From Leptospiraceae bacterium (GTDB lineage Bacteria; Spirochaetota; Leptospiria; Leptospirales; Leptonemataceae), in assembly GCA_020441005.1 (NCBI GenBank), contig JAGRNA010000015.1, forward strand, positions 1 to 64,000: a stretch of DNA of 64,000 nucleotides, in the 5' to 3' direction. Below are positions 28,193 to 36,774 of this stretch, piece by piece (position 1 is the first letter of the stretch; each line of letters opens with the position of its first letter). The notes below the pieces were generated by a model. The model ran no database searches, was not told where the DNA came from, and was given only the letters and a program-made list of their open reading frames with translations. The position numbers were made by a program, and so were the translations under genes.

Positions 28193-30910
28193 TCACGAAC
28201 GGCCCAGCTTTTTCATCCGCTCCAGACTGGCCCTGGTCACCGTCAATCGATCCTGGAATTCCTGCAGTTTTTCTTTTTCTTTGGCCACGACTTCGGCGGG
28301 CGCATTGTCTGTGAATTTGGGATTAGCCAGCTTTTTCTCGATGCCCTGCAGGGCACCGGTGTACTTGCTCTTCTCACCCTCGAGTCGCTTGATTTCTTTT
28401 TCAATATCCAAAAGACCCTGCAAAGGGATGTACACACTGCCCTCAGTGAAGACTTCAGAAGCATCAAATTCACCTGGTTGATGCGTTTTGACAACCTGCA
28501 AGTCTTCTATTTTTGCCAGGCGCTCTATGGCCGCCCCTTTTTGTTCCACAACCCTGGCCAGCTCTTTATGCTCACTGGCGATGACCAGATTGACCTTGCG
28601 GTCGGGTGCAATGCCGGTCTCGGCTCGTATTGTACGCACAGAACCGATTACCTCCTGCAATAATTCCAGGGCCCGGATCTGCCGTTCCGCTTTTTTAGGC
28701 AGCTTGACCGCTTTTTCAAAACGGCGGCTGGTCAACAGCTGCTCGTGCTTTTTGTCATATCCGCCAAAGGTGTTCAGATGCTCGTTCACCTCTTCGGTAA
28801 TAAAGGGCATAAAGGGATTTAATTGGGCCAGCAAGTTGCGCAGTACATGCACAACAGTCTGGCGGGCGGCTTCGGCCGATGCTTCACCGACCTTGCCAAA
28901 CAGACGCGGCTTGATGAATTCAATATACCAATCGCAAAAAAGGCGCCAGGTAAAGGCATACAGCTGTTCGGCCGCCAAATGAAACTTATAGTTCTCGAAA
29001 TACTCGGCCAGATTGGCCTGCAGCTGATTCAGCTCGCTCAGGATCCAGTAGTCCTCCGCTTCCAGCTCCAGCTCGGTTAATCTGGCATCAGTTACCTTGA
29101 ACCCGTCCGGCAAATTCATCAGCACAAAGCGCGATGAATTCCAGATCTTGTTAGCAAAGTTTTGATAGCCCTTGAGCCGCTGTTCGGAGTACAGGGAGTC
29201 TTTTCCCTCGGCACTGATGGCCATCAGAAAAAAGCGGAATGCATCCGCCCCGTACTCATCAACTGCCTCGAGCGGATCGACTACATTACCGATCGTCTTG
29301 GACATCTTCTTGCCCTGCTCATCGCGCAAGAGGCCGTGAATGTACACATGCTGAAAGGGCGGGGCCTTCATAAAATGCAGTCCCATCATAATCATACGGG
29401 CCACCCAAAAAAAGATAATATCAAATCCGGTAACGAGCACCGTGGTGGGATACCAGCGTTGTAAATCTTTACTTTTTTGATCGGGCCAACCCAGGGTAGA
29501 AAAGGGCCACAAACCGGACGAGAACCAGGTATCCAGCACATCCGGATCGCGCCGCAGCTCTACCGGCTGGCCGTAATGCTGCCGGGCCTGCTCCTTGGCT
29601 GTTTTTTCGTCGTGGGCCACAAAGATCTTGTCATCGGGACCATACCAGGCGGGAATCTGATGGCCCCACCAAAGCTGCCGGGAAATGCACCAGTCCCGAA
29701 TATCATTCATCCAGTGAAAATAGGTTTTTTCCCATTGTTCCGGAAAAAACTGGATTGTATCGTCCTTGACCGCCTTGATCGCCGGCTCCGCCAGCGGCTT
29801 GATCTTGACAAACCACTGCGTTGAAATCATCGGCTCCACCACTGCGCCGGACCGCTGGGACCGGCCGACTGACATCTTGTGTTTTTGGCTGCCGCGTTCC
29901 AGGCCCAACTCGGCCAGCCGGGCCTTGACTGCCTTGCGGGCCGTATAGCGCTCCAGTCCAGCGAACTCGCCGCCCAGCTCATTGATATGCGCCTTGTCAT
30001 CGAAAATAGAAATGAATTCCAGCTTATGCCGACGCCCCACCTCATAGTCATTGGGATCATGGGCCGGAGTAACCTTGACAGCCCCGGTGCCAAATTCAGG
30101 ATCCACCAACTGTGCATCACCCACGATTTTGATCTGGCGGTCCACAAAGGGATGCCGGACAGTGCTACCGATTAACGCTTTGTAACGCTCGTCATCCGGG
30201 TGAACGGCAATGGCAGTATCTCCCAGCATCGTTTCGGGTCTGGTCGTCGCCACGACGATCTCGCCCTTACCGTCTTGTAAGGGATAGGCAAACGAATACA
30301 GCTCGCCTTCATAGCCCTCGTCAAACTCTACCTCGAGGTCGGACAGCACGGTGCGCGTCACGGGATCCCAATTGACCAGCCGGGTATCGCGATAAATCAA
30401 ACCTTCATTATATAAATCCACAAAGACTTTCAGCACAGCCTCGGAAAGCCCTTCATCCATGGTAAAGCGTTCACGGCTCCAGTCTACGGAGAAGCCCATC
30501 CGCCGCTGCTGACCGGTGATCTTGCCGCCTGATTCGGCCTTCCACTTCCAGACCTCGGCAATAAATGCCTCACGACCGAGCTCATGACGATCGCGGCCCT
30601 CTTTTTTTAGCTTTTGTTCCACCTTGACCTGAGTGGCGATACCCGCGTGGTCCATACCAGGCAGCCACAGGGTTTCACGACCTTGCTTGCGGGCAAAGCG
30701 AGTCAGGACATCCTGCATGGTTTGATCCAGGGCGTGACCGACATGCAGTTCGCCGGTCACATTGGGCGGCGGTATTACTATACAAAAGGGATCCAGCTTT
30801 TTGGAAGGTTTGCTGAATTCCGGACGAAAAGCCTGCAATTCTGCCCAAATTGTAATCCACCGGGCTTCCGTGGCCTTATGATCGTAACGCGGTTCCAGGG
30901 TAATGGGCAT
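28193..30910 (-). CDS. valS: Valyl-tRNA synthetase
   Basis: ValS charges tRNA-Val and edits mis-charged threonine. The 905-residue class Ia enzyme has the HIGH-type motif GELHVGHALDQ near residue 56, the editing domain insertion with TTRPETMLGDTA, the KMSKS-type loop KKMSKTIGNVVD near residue 530, and a C-terminal coiled coil (IEKEIKRLEGEK). The length is normal. No T-box or terminator is evident in the 108 bases between it and the CARDB gene upstream. A small frame and lepB follow. Confidence 0.97.
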   Translation of the reverse strand: MPITLEPRYDHKATEARWITIWAELQAFRPEFSKPSKKLDPFCIVIPPPNVTGELHVGHALDQTMQDVLTRFARKQGRETLWLPGMDHAGIATQVKVEQKLKKEGRDRHELGREAFIAEVWKWKAESGGKITGQQRRMGFSVDWSRERFTMDEGLSEAVLKVFVDLYNEGLIYRDTRLVNWDPVTRTVLSDLEVEFDEGYEGELYSFAYPLQDGKGEIVVATTRPETMLGDTAIAVHPDDERYKALIGSTVRHPFVDRQIKIVGDAQLVDPEFGTGAVKVTPAHDPNDYEVGRRHKLEFISIFDDKAHINELGGEFAGLERYTARKAVKARLAELGLERGSQKHKMSVGRSQRSGAVVEPMISTQWFVKIKPLAEPAIKAVKDDTIQFFPEQWEKTYFHWMNDIRDWCISRQLWWGHQIPAWYGPDDKIFVAHDEKTAKEQARQHYGQPVELRRDPDVLDTWFSSGLWPFSTLGWPDQKSKDLQRWYPTTVLVTGFDIIFFWVARMIMMGLHFMKAPPFQHVYIHGLLRDEQGKKMSKTIGNVVDPLEAVDEYGADAFRFFLMAISAEGKDSLYSEQRLKGYQNFANKIWNSSRFVLMNLPDGFKVTDARLTELELEAEDYWILSELNQLQANLAEYFENYKFHLAAEQLYAFTWRLFCDWYIEFIKPRLFGKVGEASAEAARQTVVHVLRNLLAQLNPFMPFITEEVNEHLNTFGGYDKKHEQLLTSRRFEKAVKLPKKAERQIRALELLQEVIGSVRTIRAETGIAPDRKVNLVIASEHKELARVVEQKGAAIERLAKIEDLQVVKTHQPGEFDASEVFTEGSVYIPLQGLLDIEKEIKRLEGEKSKYTGALQGIEKKLANPKFTDNAPAEVVAKEKEKLQEFQDRLTVTRASLERMKKLGRS

Positions 30911-31018
30911 AGGCCATTTGCCGCGGTCGTTTTATTGTGAAAACCAAAAATCACCAGTTTGCCGGCCTGCAGGCTGTAAAGCGACTGTTTGCAAACTAGC
31001 GCCGCAATCACGAAATGT

Positions 31019-32659
31019 TTAGTACATGATCAAAACCGGTCCGATTTTTACAGGCCAACTGACCGCATTGTTCTTTTCATCGCCCTCCGCAATCCGGCTG
31101 TCGGCATCAATTACGAAGTGAATGTAATAATCGCCCGCCCTGGTATTCGCCGGAATGCGTAGAGTTGAGGCCTTGAAATCGCGGGTTTGTCCGGACTTCA
31201 AACCAGAAACAGTCACTGTCTGCAAGACTTTATCTTTACGACTGTACGTTTTCTGACGAGACAGGATCACGCTGATTTGAAATTCCTGCGCCGGCACCGA
31301 GCCCTGGTTTTGGATCTGCCATTCTGAAAGCGGCAAAAGAGCCCCGGCATTGATAAATGGCGTTAACAAGCGCGGCGAACGACTGAAGGACAAATCCGGG
31401 TGGCGGTTTGCATTGATTGTAATCGGATGAAAACGGGTATTGTCGGACTCGTTTGTTTCTGCGACCTGGTTTTCGGCATCGAGCATCACGCCGATATAGT
31501 AGCTGCCGGATGCCACACTGCCTGGTATCAACATGGATTGCTCGGCCAGCCGCTGTTGACGGCCTACAGCCAGACTCTCGAGGCCCACGGAGTGCAATAA
31601 TAGATCACTGCCATCAATATGTTGATCTTTGGACAAATAGTAGCCCACCACAAAAGCCGCCGCAGGACCCTGTCCCGTATTACGGATGGCCAGAGCGTCA
31701 AACTGGATGGACTCGCCGGCCTGAATTGTTGTTGGTCGAATCCAGTCACCACCGGCCCATCCGAGGTTCGCCGGCCGTTCCGCTGGTCGACTCACGCGCA
31801 CAATGCTCGTCAGAGTATTATTGTTTTCATCGGATTCTGCCCAAAGCTGTTTGTTATCCAGTAAAATGCCCACATGATACTCTCCGGATGGCAAATCTGT
31901 CGGCAACCAGCCGGTAAAAGTCCGCATGCTCGTATCGTTCCCCGCGCCCAGTCCGTTTTTGCCAAATTCAGCCAATAAAGTATCGTTAGGATCAATTCTG
32001 GCATCCCTGGAAAGATACAACCCGAGCGAAAAATCTCCTATAGAGACCGGGCTCGCATTGCGAATTTGAATATTATTGAACGTAACTCCGCCGCCGGGGG
32101 CAACTTCGGCAGGACTGACAGACGGGCGGTTGTCAAAGCGCAAATCTGGCAGGGCAATGGTGATGGACTGGCTAATGGTATTGTTACTTTCGTCGCTTTC
32201 CTGGACGAGTCGATTGTCATCCACAGCAACAAGCACATAATAAGTACCGATTGGGACATCGACCGGTAGAATGACCGGCTGGAAGATCCAAAGTATTTTC
32301 CGCTCGTTATCAGGCTCAATTGCGTTTTGATACGCAGTTTGATGCGAGATTAATAAACGGTCCTCTGCATCCAGCTGATCATCGCGGGATAAATACACCC
32401 CGACACGCACATTGGGAACCGCGGCAGTGCCTTTATTCCGCACATGGACATGGGCTAGTTGAATGGTAGCCCCGGCCTTTAGCACTGCCGGGCGCACAAG
32501 TTCCGACTGATGATTGTTGCCTAGCGGATGATACTCCAGATACAAATCCGGCGCCGCTGCTAATTGATGCCAGCTTCCGAAAACCGTTCCAAGCAGGGCG
32601 ATCAGAGTTCCCTTTTTACTAAAAACACTAAATTCATATAAAAGAGAAGTAAACTGCAC
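31019..32659 (-). CDS. Secreted protein with four CARDB repeats
   Basis: CARDB domains are Ig-like adhesion modules. This 546-residue protein has a signal peptide (residues about 15-36, cleaved after LAAA) followed by four repeats at roughly 37-168, 171-291, 297-416 and 419-541. Each repeat holds a VRNxGxxxVxxxxVGVYLSxD-type core and ends in DESDENNNT-like acidic Asn motifs. The rest of the protein is these repeats, with no catalytic domain and no obvious anchor beyond the signal. It is expected to lie on the outer surface or be secreted. It diverges from the ArsA genes across 152 bases with no recognised site. Confidence 0.85.
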   Translation of the reverse strand: MQFTSLLYEFSVFSKKGTLIALLGTVFGSWHQLAAAPDLYLEYHPLGNNHQSELVRPAVLKAGATIQLAHVHVRNKGTAAVPNVRVGVYLSRDDQLDAEDRLLISHQTAYQNAIEPDNERKILWIFQPVILPVDVPIGTYYVLVAVDDNRLVQESDESNNTISQSITIALPDLRFDNRPSVSPAEVAPGGGVTFNNIQIRNASPVSIGDFSLGLYLSRDARIDPNDTLLAEFGKNGLGAGNDTSMRTFTGWLPTDLPSGEYHVGILLDNKQLWAESDENNNTLTSIVRVSRPAERPANLGWAGGDWIRPTTIQAGESIQFDALAIRNTGQGPAAAFVVGYYLSKDQHIDGSDLLLHSVGLESLAVGRQQRLAEQSMLIPGSVASGSYYIGVMLDAENQVAETNESDNTRFHPITINANRHPDLSFSRSPRLLTPFINAGALLPLSEWQIQNQGSVPAQEFQISVILSRQKTYSRKDKVLQTVTVSGLKSGQTRDFKASTLRIPANTRAGDYYIHFVIDADSRIAEGDEKNNAVSWPVKIGPVLIMY

Positions 32660-32811
32660 AATAAGCCACTGTTCGCCGCATGGCGGCGTGCTTCAATCAA
32701 AAACCGCAACGATCCGGCATTGACACCATGCAAGCGAAAACTGCGGCGCATGCCCCTGGTGCCCAATCCACAGCCTGAAAAAGGTTAGTCCGCCGTGCTC
32801 AAAAAAGCGGG

Positions 32812-33858
32812 TTGGAATTGGATCTGCTGGACAAGCGCGGCCTTTTTTCAAAAGCTACTGATACTATGCTGATGGACTTGAATCGCCGTTTGCTCTTTGT
32901 GTTTGGCAAGGGCGGAGTGGGTCGGTCCACCATTAGCAGCGCGCTGGGTCTGGCCTGGTCGCGCAGGGGAGCCAATACCCTGATCGTCCAGTGGTCGCTG
33001 ACCGACAGTATCGGTCCGGTCTTCGGGGTGGATCCGGTCGAACACAAACATGCCCTGATTCGACCCAATTTGTCGGTAATGAATTATCGTGAAACCGAGG
33101 CTTTGCGGGAGTACTTTGTCGAACACCTCGGCATGAATTTATTATACAAGTTTGTGATTGATAACAAGCAAGTCTCCCGCCTGATCGAAGCCAGTCCGGG
33201 ACTGGCAGAGCTGTTCTTTCTGGGACGCTTGTTTTGGCTGGTCGAACTGGCTGAAAAAGAGCGCGGTTTGCGATTTGAGCGCATCATTGTGGACGCTCCG
33301 GCAACCGGCCATGGGGGTGCCTTGTTCGGCATTGTATCTGCCATCTCGGAGTTCCAGTTTGCCGGACCCCTGATTGATGAAACCAGACGGGTAACCAGGC
33401 TCATTCGGGATCAATCCAAAACCGGAGCCTTGATTGTGACCCTGCCTGAGGAAATGCCGGTGGACGAAAGCCTGGAATTGATTCCCAAACTCGAAGCTGA
33501 TTTGCACGCTCCGCCGATTGGAATTTTCCTGAATCGCAGTCTGGTCGGCTCGGCTAATGGCGCTGACAAACCGCCCCTGAATGAAATCGCCAGCGCTTTT
33601 GCGATGCATGAATCAGCGCATGAAAGTGAAATCGTGAGCGCCGTAACAGACCGCTTGTCCCAGCCGGCCAGCCGCTCCGGGGTGCAGGCGCTTTATAGCG
33701 ATCTGCGCAGACGGGTGCAAATGGAAGTCAGACTCCGAAAGGAATCGCCGCTCGCCGTTCAGTCCATTCCGGATGTTTTACTCTATAATCCGCTGGCCCG
33801 ACCCTTGCAAAGAGTTGAATTTCTGGCAGATTGCATGCAAGGAGCGCTTGATGCTTGA
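32812..33858 (+). CDS. ArsA/GET3-like ATPase with an altered Walker A motif
   Basis: The fold is that of the ArsA/Get3 group: an opening LLFVFGKGGVGRSTI, a switch-like IIVDAPATGHG, and further Get3 motifs (NRSL). Such ATPases work as dimers and bind arsenite or membrane-protein tails. The P-loop Lys is replaced by Arg38 (CGG, 32923-32925) while the signature Lys33 remains, so ATP hydrolysis at this site is doubtful. Start: TTG 32812, or ATG 32866, which begins 12 residues before the P-loop and gives the family-like N-terminus; neither has a ribosome site. It overlaps the second ArsA gene by 8 bases. Confidence 0.8.
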   Translation: MELDLLDKRGLFSKATDTMLMDLNRRLLFVFGKGGVGRSTISSALGLAWSRRGANTLIVQWSLTDSIGPVFGVDPVEHKHALIRPNLSVMNYRETEALREYFVEHLGMNLLYKFVIDNKQVSRLIEASPGLAELFFLGRLFWLVELAEKERGLRFERIIVDAPATGHGGALFGIVSAISEFQFAGPLIDETRRVTRLIRDQSKTGALIVTLPEEMPVDESLELIPKLEADLHAPPIGIFLNRSLVGSANGADKPPLNEIASAFAMHESAHESEIVSAVTDRLSQPASRSGVQALYSDLRRRVQMEVRLRKESPLAVQSIPDVLLYNPLARPLQRVEFLADCMQGALDA

Positions 33859-34981
33859 GCGAAAGCGGCCCCGCCTGCATGTATTTTTTGGCGCCGGCGG
33901 TGTCGGCAAGACCACTCTTTCGGCGGGTTACGCGATTCATTTGGCGCAAAGCGGTCGCAACGTGGGCTTGCTCAGTATCGACCCGGCCCGGCGGTTGCAG
34001 TCGGCTCTGGGAGCGGGAGCCATACAGGAGTCCGGCACGCAAATCATGGAACGCACGCCAACACAGGGTTCCTTGCACGCGGCCATGCTGAACCTGGAAG
34101 ATTCGTTGCAACGCTGGATCGCTGAGGCTCATTTGAGCGCTGCGAACAGCGAACAACTGCTGAATCATCCCTTCTACAAGGCGGTCGCCCAGAAGATTGC
34201 CACGGCGATTGAAACCCTGGCACCAGTCCGGATGGCCGAGTGGCTGGAGATGTATCCTGATACCGATGATTTGATTATCGATACCGCCCCGGGCCTGCAT
34301 GCCGTGGATTTTATCGATCGGCCGGAACGGATGCTGGCTTTTCTGGACAGTAAAATTCTGGAATGGTTAAAATGGTTTGCCGGCGATGCGCAGGAAGCCA
34401 ATTTCTTCCAAAAAACCATCCGGGGCGGCGCCCAAATGATCCTCAAAGGCCTGGGTAAAGCAGGCGGCGAAGGCATTCTGCTTGGTCTGGCTGAATTATT
34501 GCTCATGCTGGATCAGGTGCTGTTTCGGATCATGGATCGCCTGGCTGCTGCGCGCCTCTGGTTGCAAGATCCGCAAACCCGCATCTACCTGGTCTGCGCC
34601 GTACGCGATGACTCGGTGGCGGTCGTCGAAAGCCTGGCGAGCATACTGCAAGCCAAAGGAATGCAAGCCCATGCTACGGTGTTGAATCGGACCATACCGC
34701 CAGAATTAATCACCGAGTTTCCCCGGCAGTTTAGCGCAAACAAATCCACAACTGCCCTTCCGTCCACTGGATCGGTCTCTACCCCGCCCCGGGCGCAAGA
34801 TTTGTTGCAGGACTATATCACCGCAATGATCGCAATGCAAAGCGAACTCGAAGCCCGTTTGCAAAACAAGGGTCGCGTCGTTCTATTGCCTGTGCTGTCC
34901 GACCTGGAAGACAAGTCGGAACTACGCCTGACCGATCTGGCCAGCCTCGGTTCCATTCTGGCCCGCCAACTGCCCTGCTAG
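33851..34981 (+). CDS. ArsA/GET3-like ATPase, intact P-loop
   Basis: This 376-residue partner has a complete deviant Walker A (GAGGVGKTT), the switch I-like SIDPARRLQSALG, and switch II DTAPGLHAVDF. The ATG at 33851 has AGGAG upstream and overlaps the preceding ArsA gene, so the two proteins are made together. They are plausible as an asymmetric heterodimer, one active and one altered ATPase site. No ArsB, ArsR or tail-anchored-protein factor is adjacent, so arsenic transport is unsupported. A short inverted repeat GCCCA/TGGGC at 34981-34999 follows the stop codon. Confidence 0.85.
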   Translation: MLERKRPRLHVFFGAGGVGKTTLSAGYAIHLAQSGRNVGLLSIDPARRLQSALGAGAIQESGTQIMERTPTQGSLHAAMLNLEDSLQRWIAEAHLSAANSEQLLNHPFYKAVAQKIATAIETLAPVRMAEWLEMYPDTDDLIIDTAPGLHAVDFIDRPERMLAFLDSKILEWLKWFAGDAQEANFFQKTIRGGAQMILKGLGKAGGEGILLGLAELLLMLDQVLFRIMDRLAAARLWLQDPQTRIYLVCAVRDDSVAVVESLASILQAKGMQAHATVLNRTIPPELITEFPRQFSANKSTTALPSTGSVSTPPRAQDLLQDYITAMIAMQSELEARLQNKGRVVLLPVLSDLEDKSELRLTDLASLGSILARQLPC

Positions 34982-35025
34982 CCCAGTAGCCGATTGGGCC
35001 CATGCGACCACTAAAACTGCGAATC

Positions 35026-35544
35026 TCAAATATCAGTCTGATCGTAGACTGCTGGTCGGTCCGGCTGGATCAGGGTTGGCGCATCCTCCGCTGCTTTGGC
35101 ATTCCTGGCCCCCGGCCCGTCTGGATCGACCCGAATAGCCAGCGTGTTGCTAGTATACACCTTGCCGCTTTCGGAGACCACCTTGAAGGGCCCGATTTTC
35201 CAATCGCCGGAGGTACGAGCCAATAAGGTCAGTCCTAGCTCCCTGGTTTCGGCTTCGGATCCGTTCAGGATTTGAATGCTGGTGGAATCACTGCGTCCCA
35301 CCACCTGAAAACCCGGGAGCCCCTGATCGAGATCCGGCCCGGAACGCAAGCGGGCATCGCTACTCTGAATACGGATTGTCACCAAAACAGGTTCGCCCGG
35401 TCGACAAGCCGTTGCAGACACGCTGGCTTTTATTGTAACCTTTTCCGTTTTCTCCGGGGAGGCCGCGGAATCAGGGGAACAAGATACGGTGCAGAGTACT
35501 GCCAGCCCGACGATTACAAACGCAATGCGGCCACTAGTTTTCAT
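35026..35544 (-). CDS. BatD-like lipoprotein
   Basis: A 172-residue protein with a signal peptide ending in lipobox CTVSC (C22), then one beta-sandwich module. It resembles the first repeat of BatD oxygen-tolerance proteins: RPGEPVLVTIRI, LPGFQVVGRS, and SGDWKIGPFKVVSESGKVY. BatD is normally much longer and located with batA, batB and batC, none of which is near. This is therefore a single-module stand-alone protein. It is convergent with the ArsA pair. Confidence 0.7.
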   Translation of the reverse strand: MKTSGRIAFVIVGLAVLCTVSCSPDSAASPEKTEKVTIKASVSATACRPGEPVLVTIRIQSSDARLRSGPDLDQGLPGFQVVGRSDSTSIQILNGSEAETRELGLTLLARTSGDWKIGPFKVVSESGKVYTSNTLAIRVDPDGPGARNAKAAEDAPTLIQPDRPAVYDQTDI

Positions 35545-35692
35545 ACGTAAAAATAGCAGGCCGGAGCAACACTTGTCAAGGGTGCTAGAACTATTTTTTC
35601 ATTTTTCGGCTGCATGCAACAATCCGCTCGCAGTCTATGACAGAGACAGACAGCACAATCAGGCAGCGCGTCGTGGATGTGTCGCCGATTGT

Positions 35693-36667
35693 TTAAAAGT
35701 AGATTTGATTGCCTTGCAGCCATTGTAACTCAGTCGGATTGAATTCCGGTAAATCCTCCAGTATGTCCCGGAAATGGGGGTTAATCAGTAGATTTTGAAC
35801 AATCTGCTGCTCAGCCTTGCTTTCGAAGGCCCCTTGACGTGCCAGCATCTCAATCGCGTCCTGGTAATGATCCATTTGGCGCAGACCAAGCAAAATCCGG
35901 CGAATGCGATCGGGCTTCACCGCGGCGCCGGCCTTATGCTCGCGTTTCAGGGCTGCCAGCAGCTGTTGCGTTTGATTTGCCTCGGCCACCATGGGCTTCA
36001 GTTTATCCAGCAAGGCCCGGATTTCCGACTCTGCCCAATCGACCGCCCTGTCTGCCGCAAGGATTTCGGCATGCTCAAACATGAGCCTTAGATAGCCAAA
36101 AAAGCCTGGATTATGAAAAAATAGACTACGCAACTGTTCTGCCGGAACAGCGTGGATCATTTGACCGACAAATTCATGAACACTAGTACGCTGATTGACA
36201 TACATGTCGATATGTTTGGTATCCAACACCGACATGATATTAATGCAAATCTGCGGATCGCGCTTGATATAGCTGGTGTCGAGCAGCAATGCCAATAGCC
36301 GGGCTTGACCTAAATAAAACAAATATTCCGTAAAAATCGGTTCGGTTTCCTTTTCGCGGATGGTAAAATTGAAGTGCAAGTATAAAACGATGCGCTCCAG
36401 GGCTTCCAGGGCAAAGTCATCAGCATTCAGACTGTTCTGGATGGCTTCATCATCGCGGAATAGCTGAATATAATATACCAAACACTTAAACAGATATTTG
36501 TCGGCGACCAGCAGGAAGGCCGAGAATTTGTCCGGTGGAATTTCTGCCATCGCGCTGCGAACACGATTGATGTAGAGCCGACCCTCGCCCATAATCAGTA
36601 ATTGGGCCAATTGAGCCACAGGGCTAAGGGGCGGATTCGATTTCATAGGGGCGCAATTCATTGACAT
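35693..36667 (-). CDS. Unknown helical protein
   Basis: I recognise no family in this 324-residue, almost entirely alpha-helical protein. It has no signal peptide or membrane helix. Phe/Tyr-rich helix segments (KYLFKCLVYYIQLF; IFTEYLFYLGQARLLALLL) suggest a packed helical repeat. The C-terminus carries KPDRIRRILLGLRQMDHYQD. It lies downstream of a MuiA-family gene on the same strand with a 107-base gap. The ATG at 36667 or M8 at 36646 could be the start. A cytosolic scaffold is possible, but nothing shows it. Confidence 0.65.
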   Translation of the reverse strand: MSMNCAPMKSNPPLSPVAQLAQLLIMGEGRLYINRVRSAMAEIPPDKFSAFLLVADKYLFKCLVYYIQLFRDDEAIQNSLNADDFALEALERIVLYLHFNFTIREKETEPIFTEYLFYLGQARLLALLLDTSYIKRDPQICINIMSVLDTKHIDMYVNQRTSVHEFVGQMIHAVPAEQLRSLFFHNPGFFGYLRLMFEHAEILAADRAVDWAESEIRALLDKLKPMVAEANQTQQLLAALKREHKAGAAVKPDRIRRILLGLRQMDHYQDAIEMLARQGAFESKAEQQIVQNLLINPHFRDILEDLPEFNPTELQWLQGNQIYF

Positions 36668-36774
36668 GGGCTGCCGGCCTGGCTGTCACAGGTCAGGCAC
36701 GTGACCAGGGATACAAGTCCATCTTTTCGCCGCGAATCCAATCTGTCCGCAACAAGGGCTGTTCATTTTCCGGA

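Noticed and set aside
33773-33850. Upstream start of the second ArsA gene
   Set aside because: The added 26 residues lie antisense to nothing but in a different frame of the first ArsA gene, whereas ATG 33851 has AGGAG and begins just before the P-loop.
34981-34999. GCCCA/TGGGC inverted repeat as a terminator
   Set aside because: The stem is only five base pairs and no T-tract follows.
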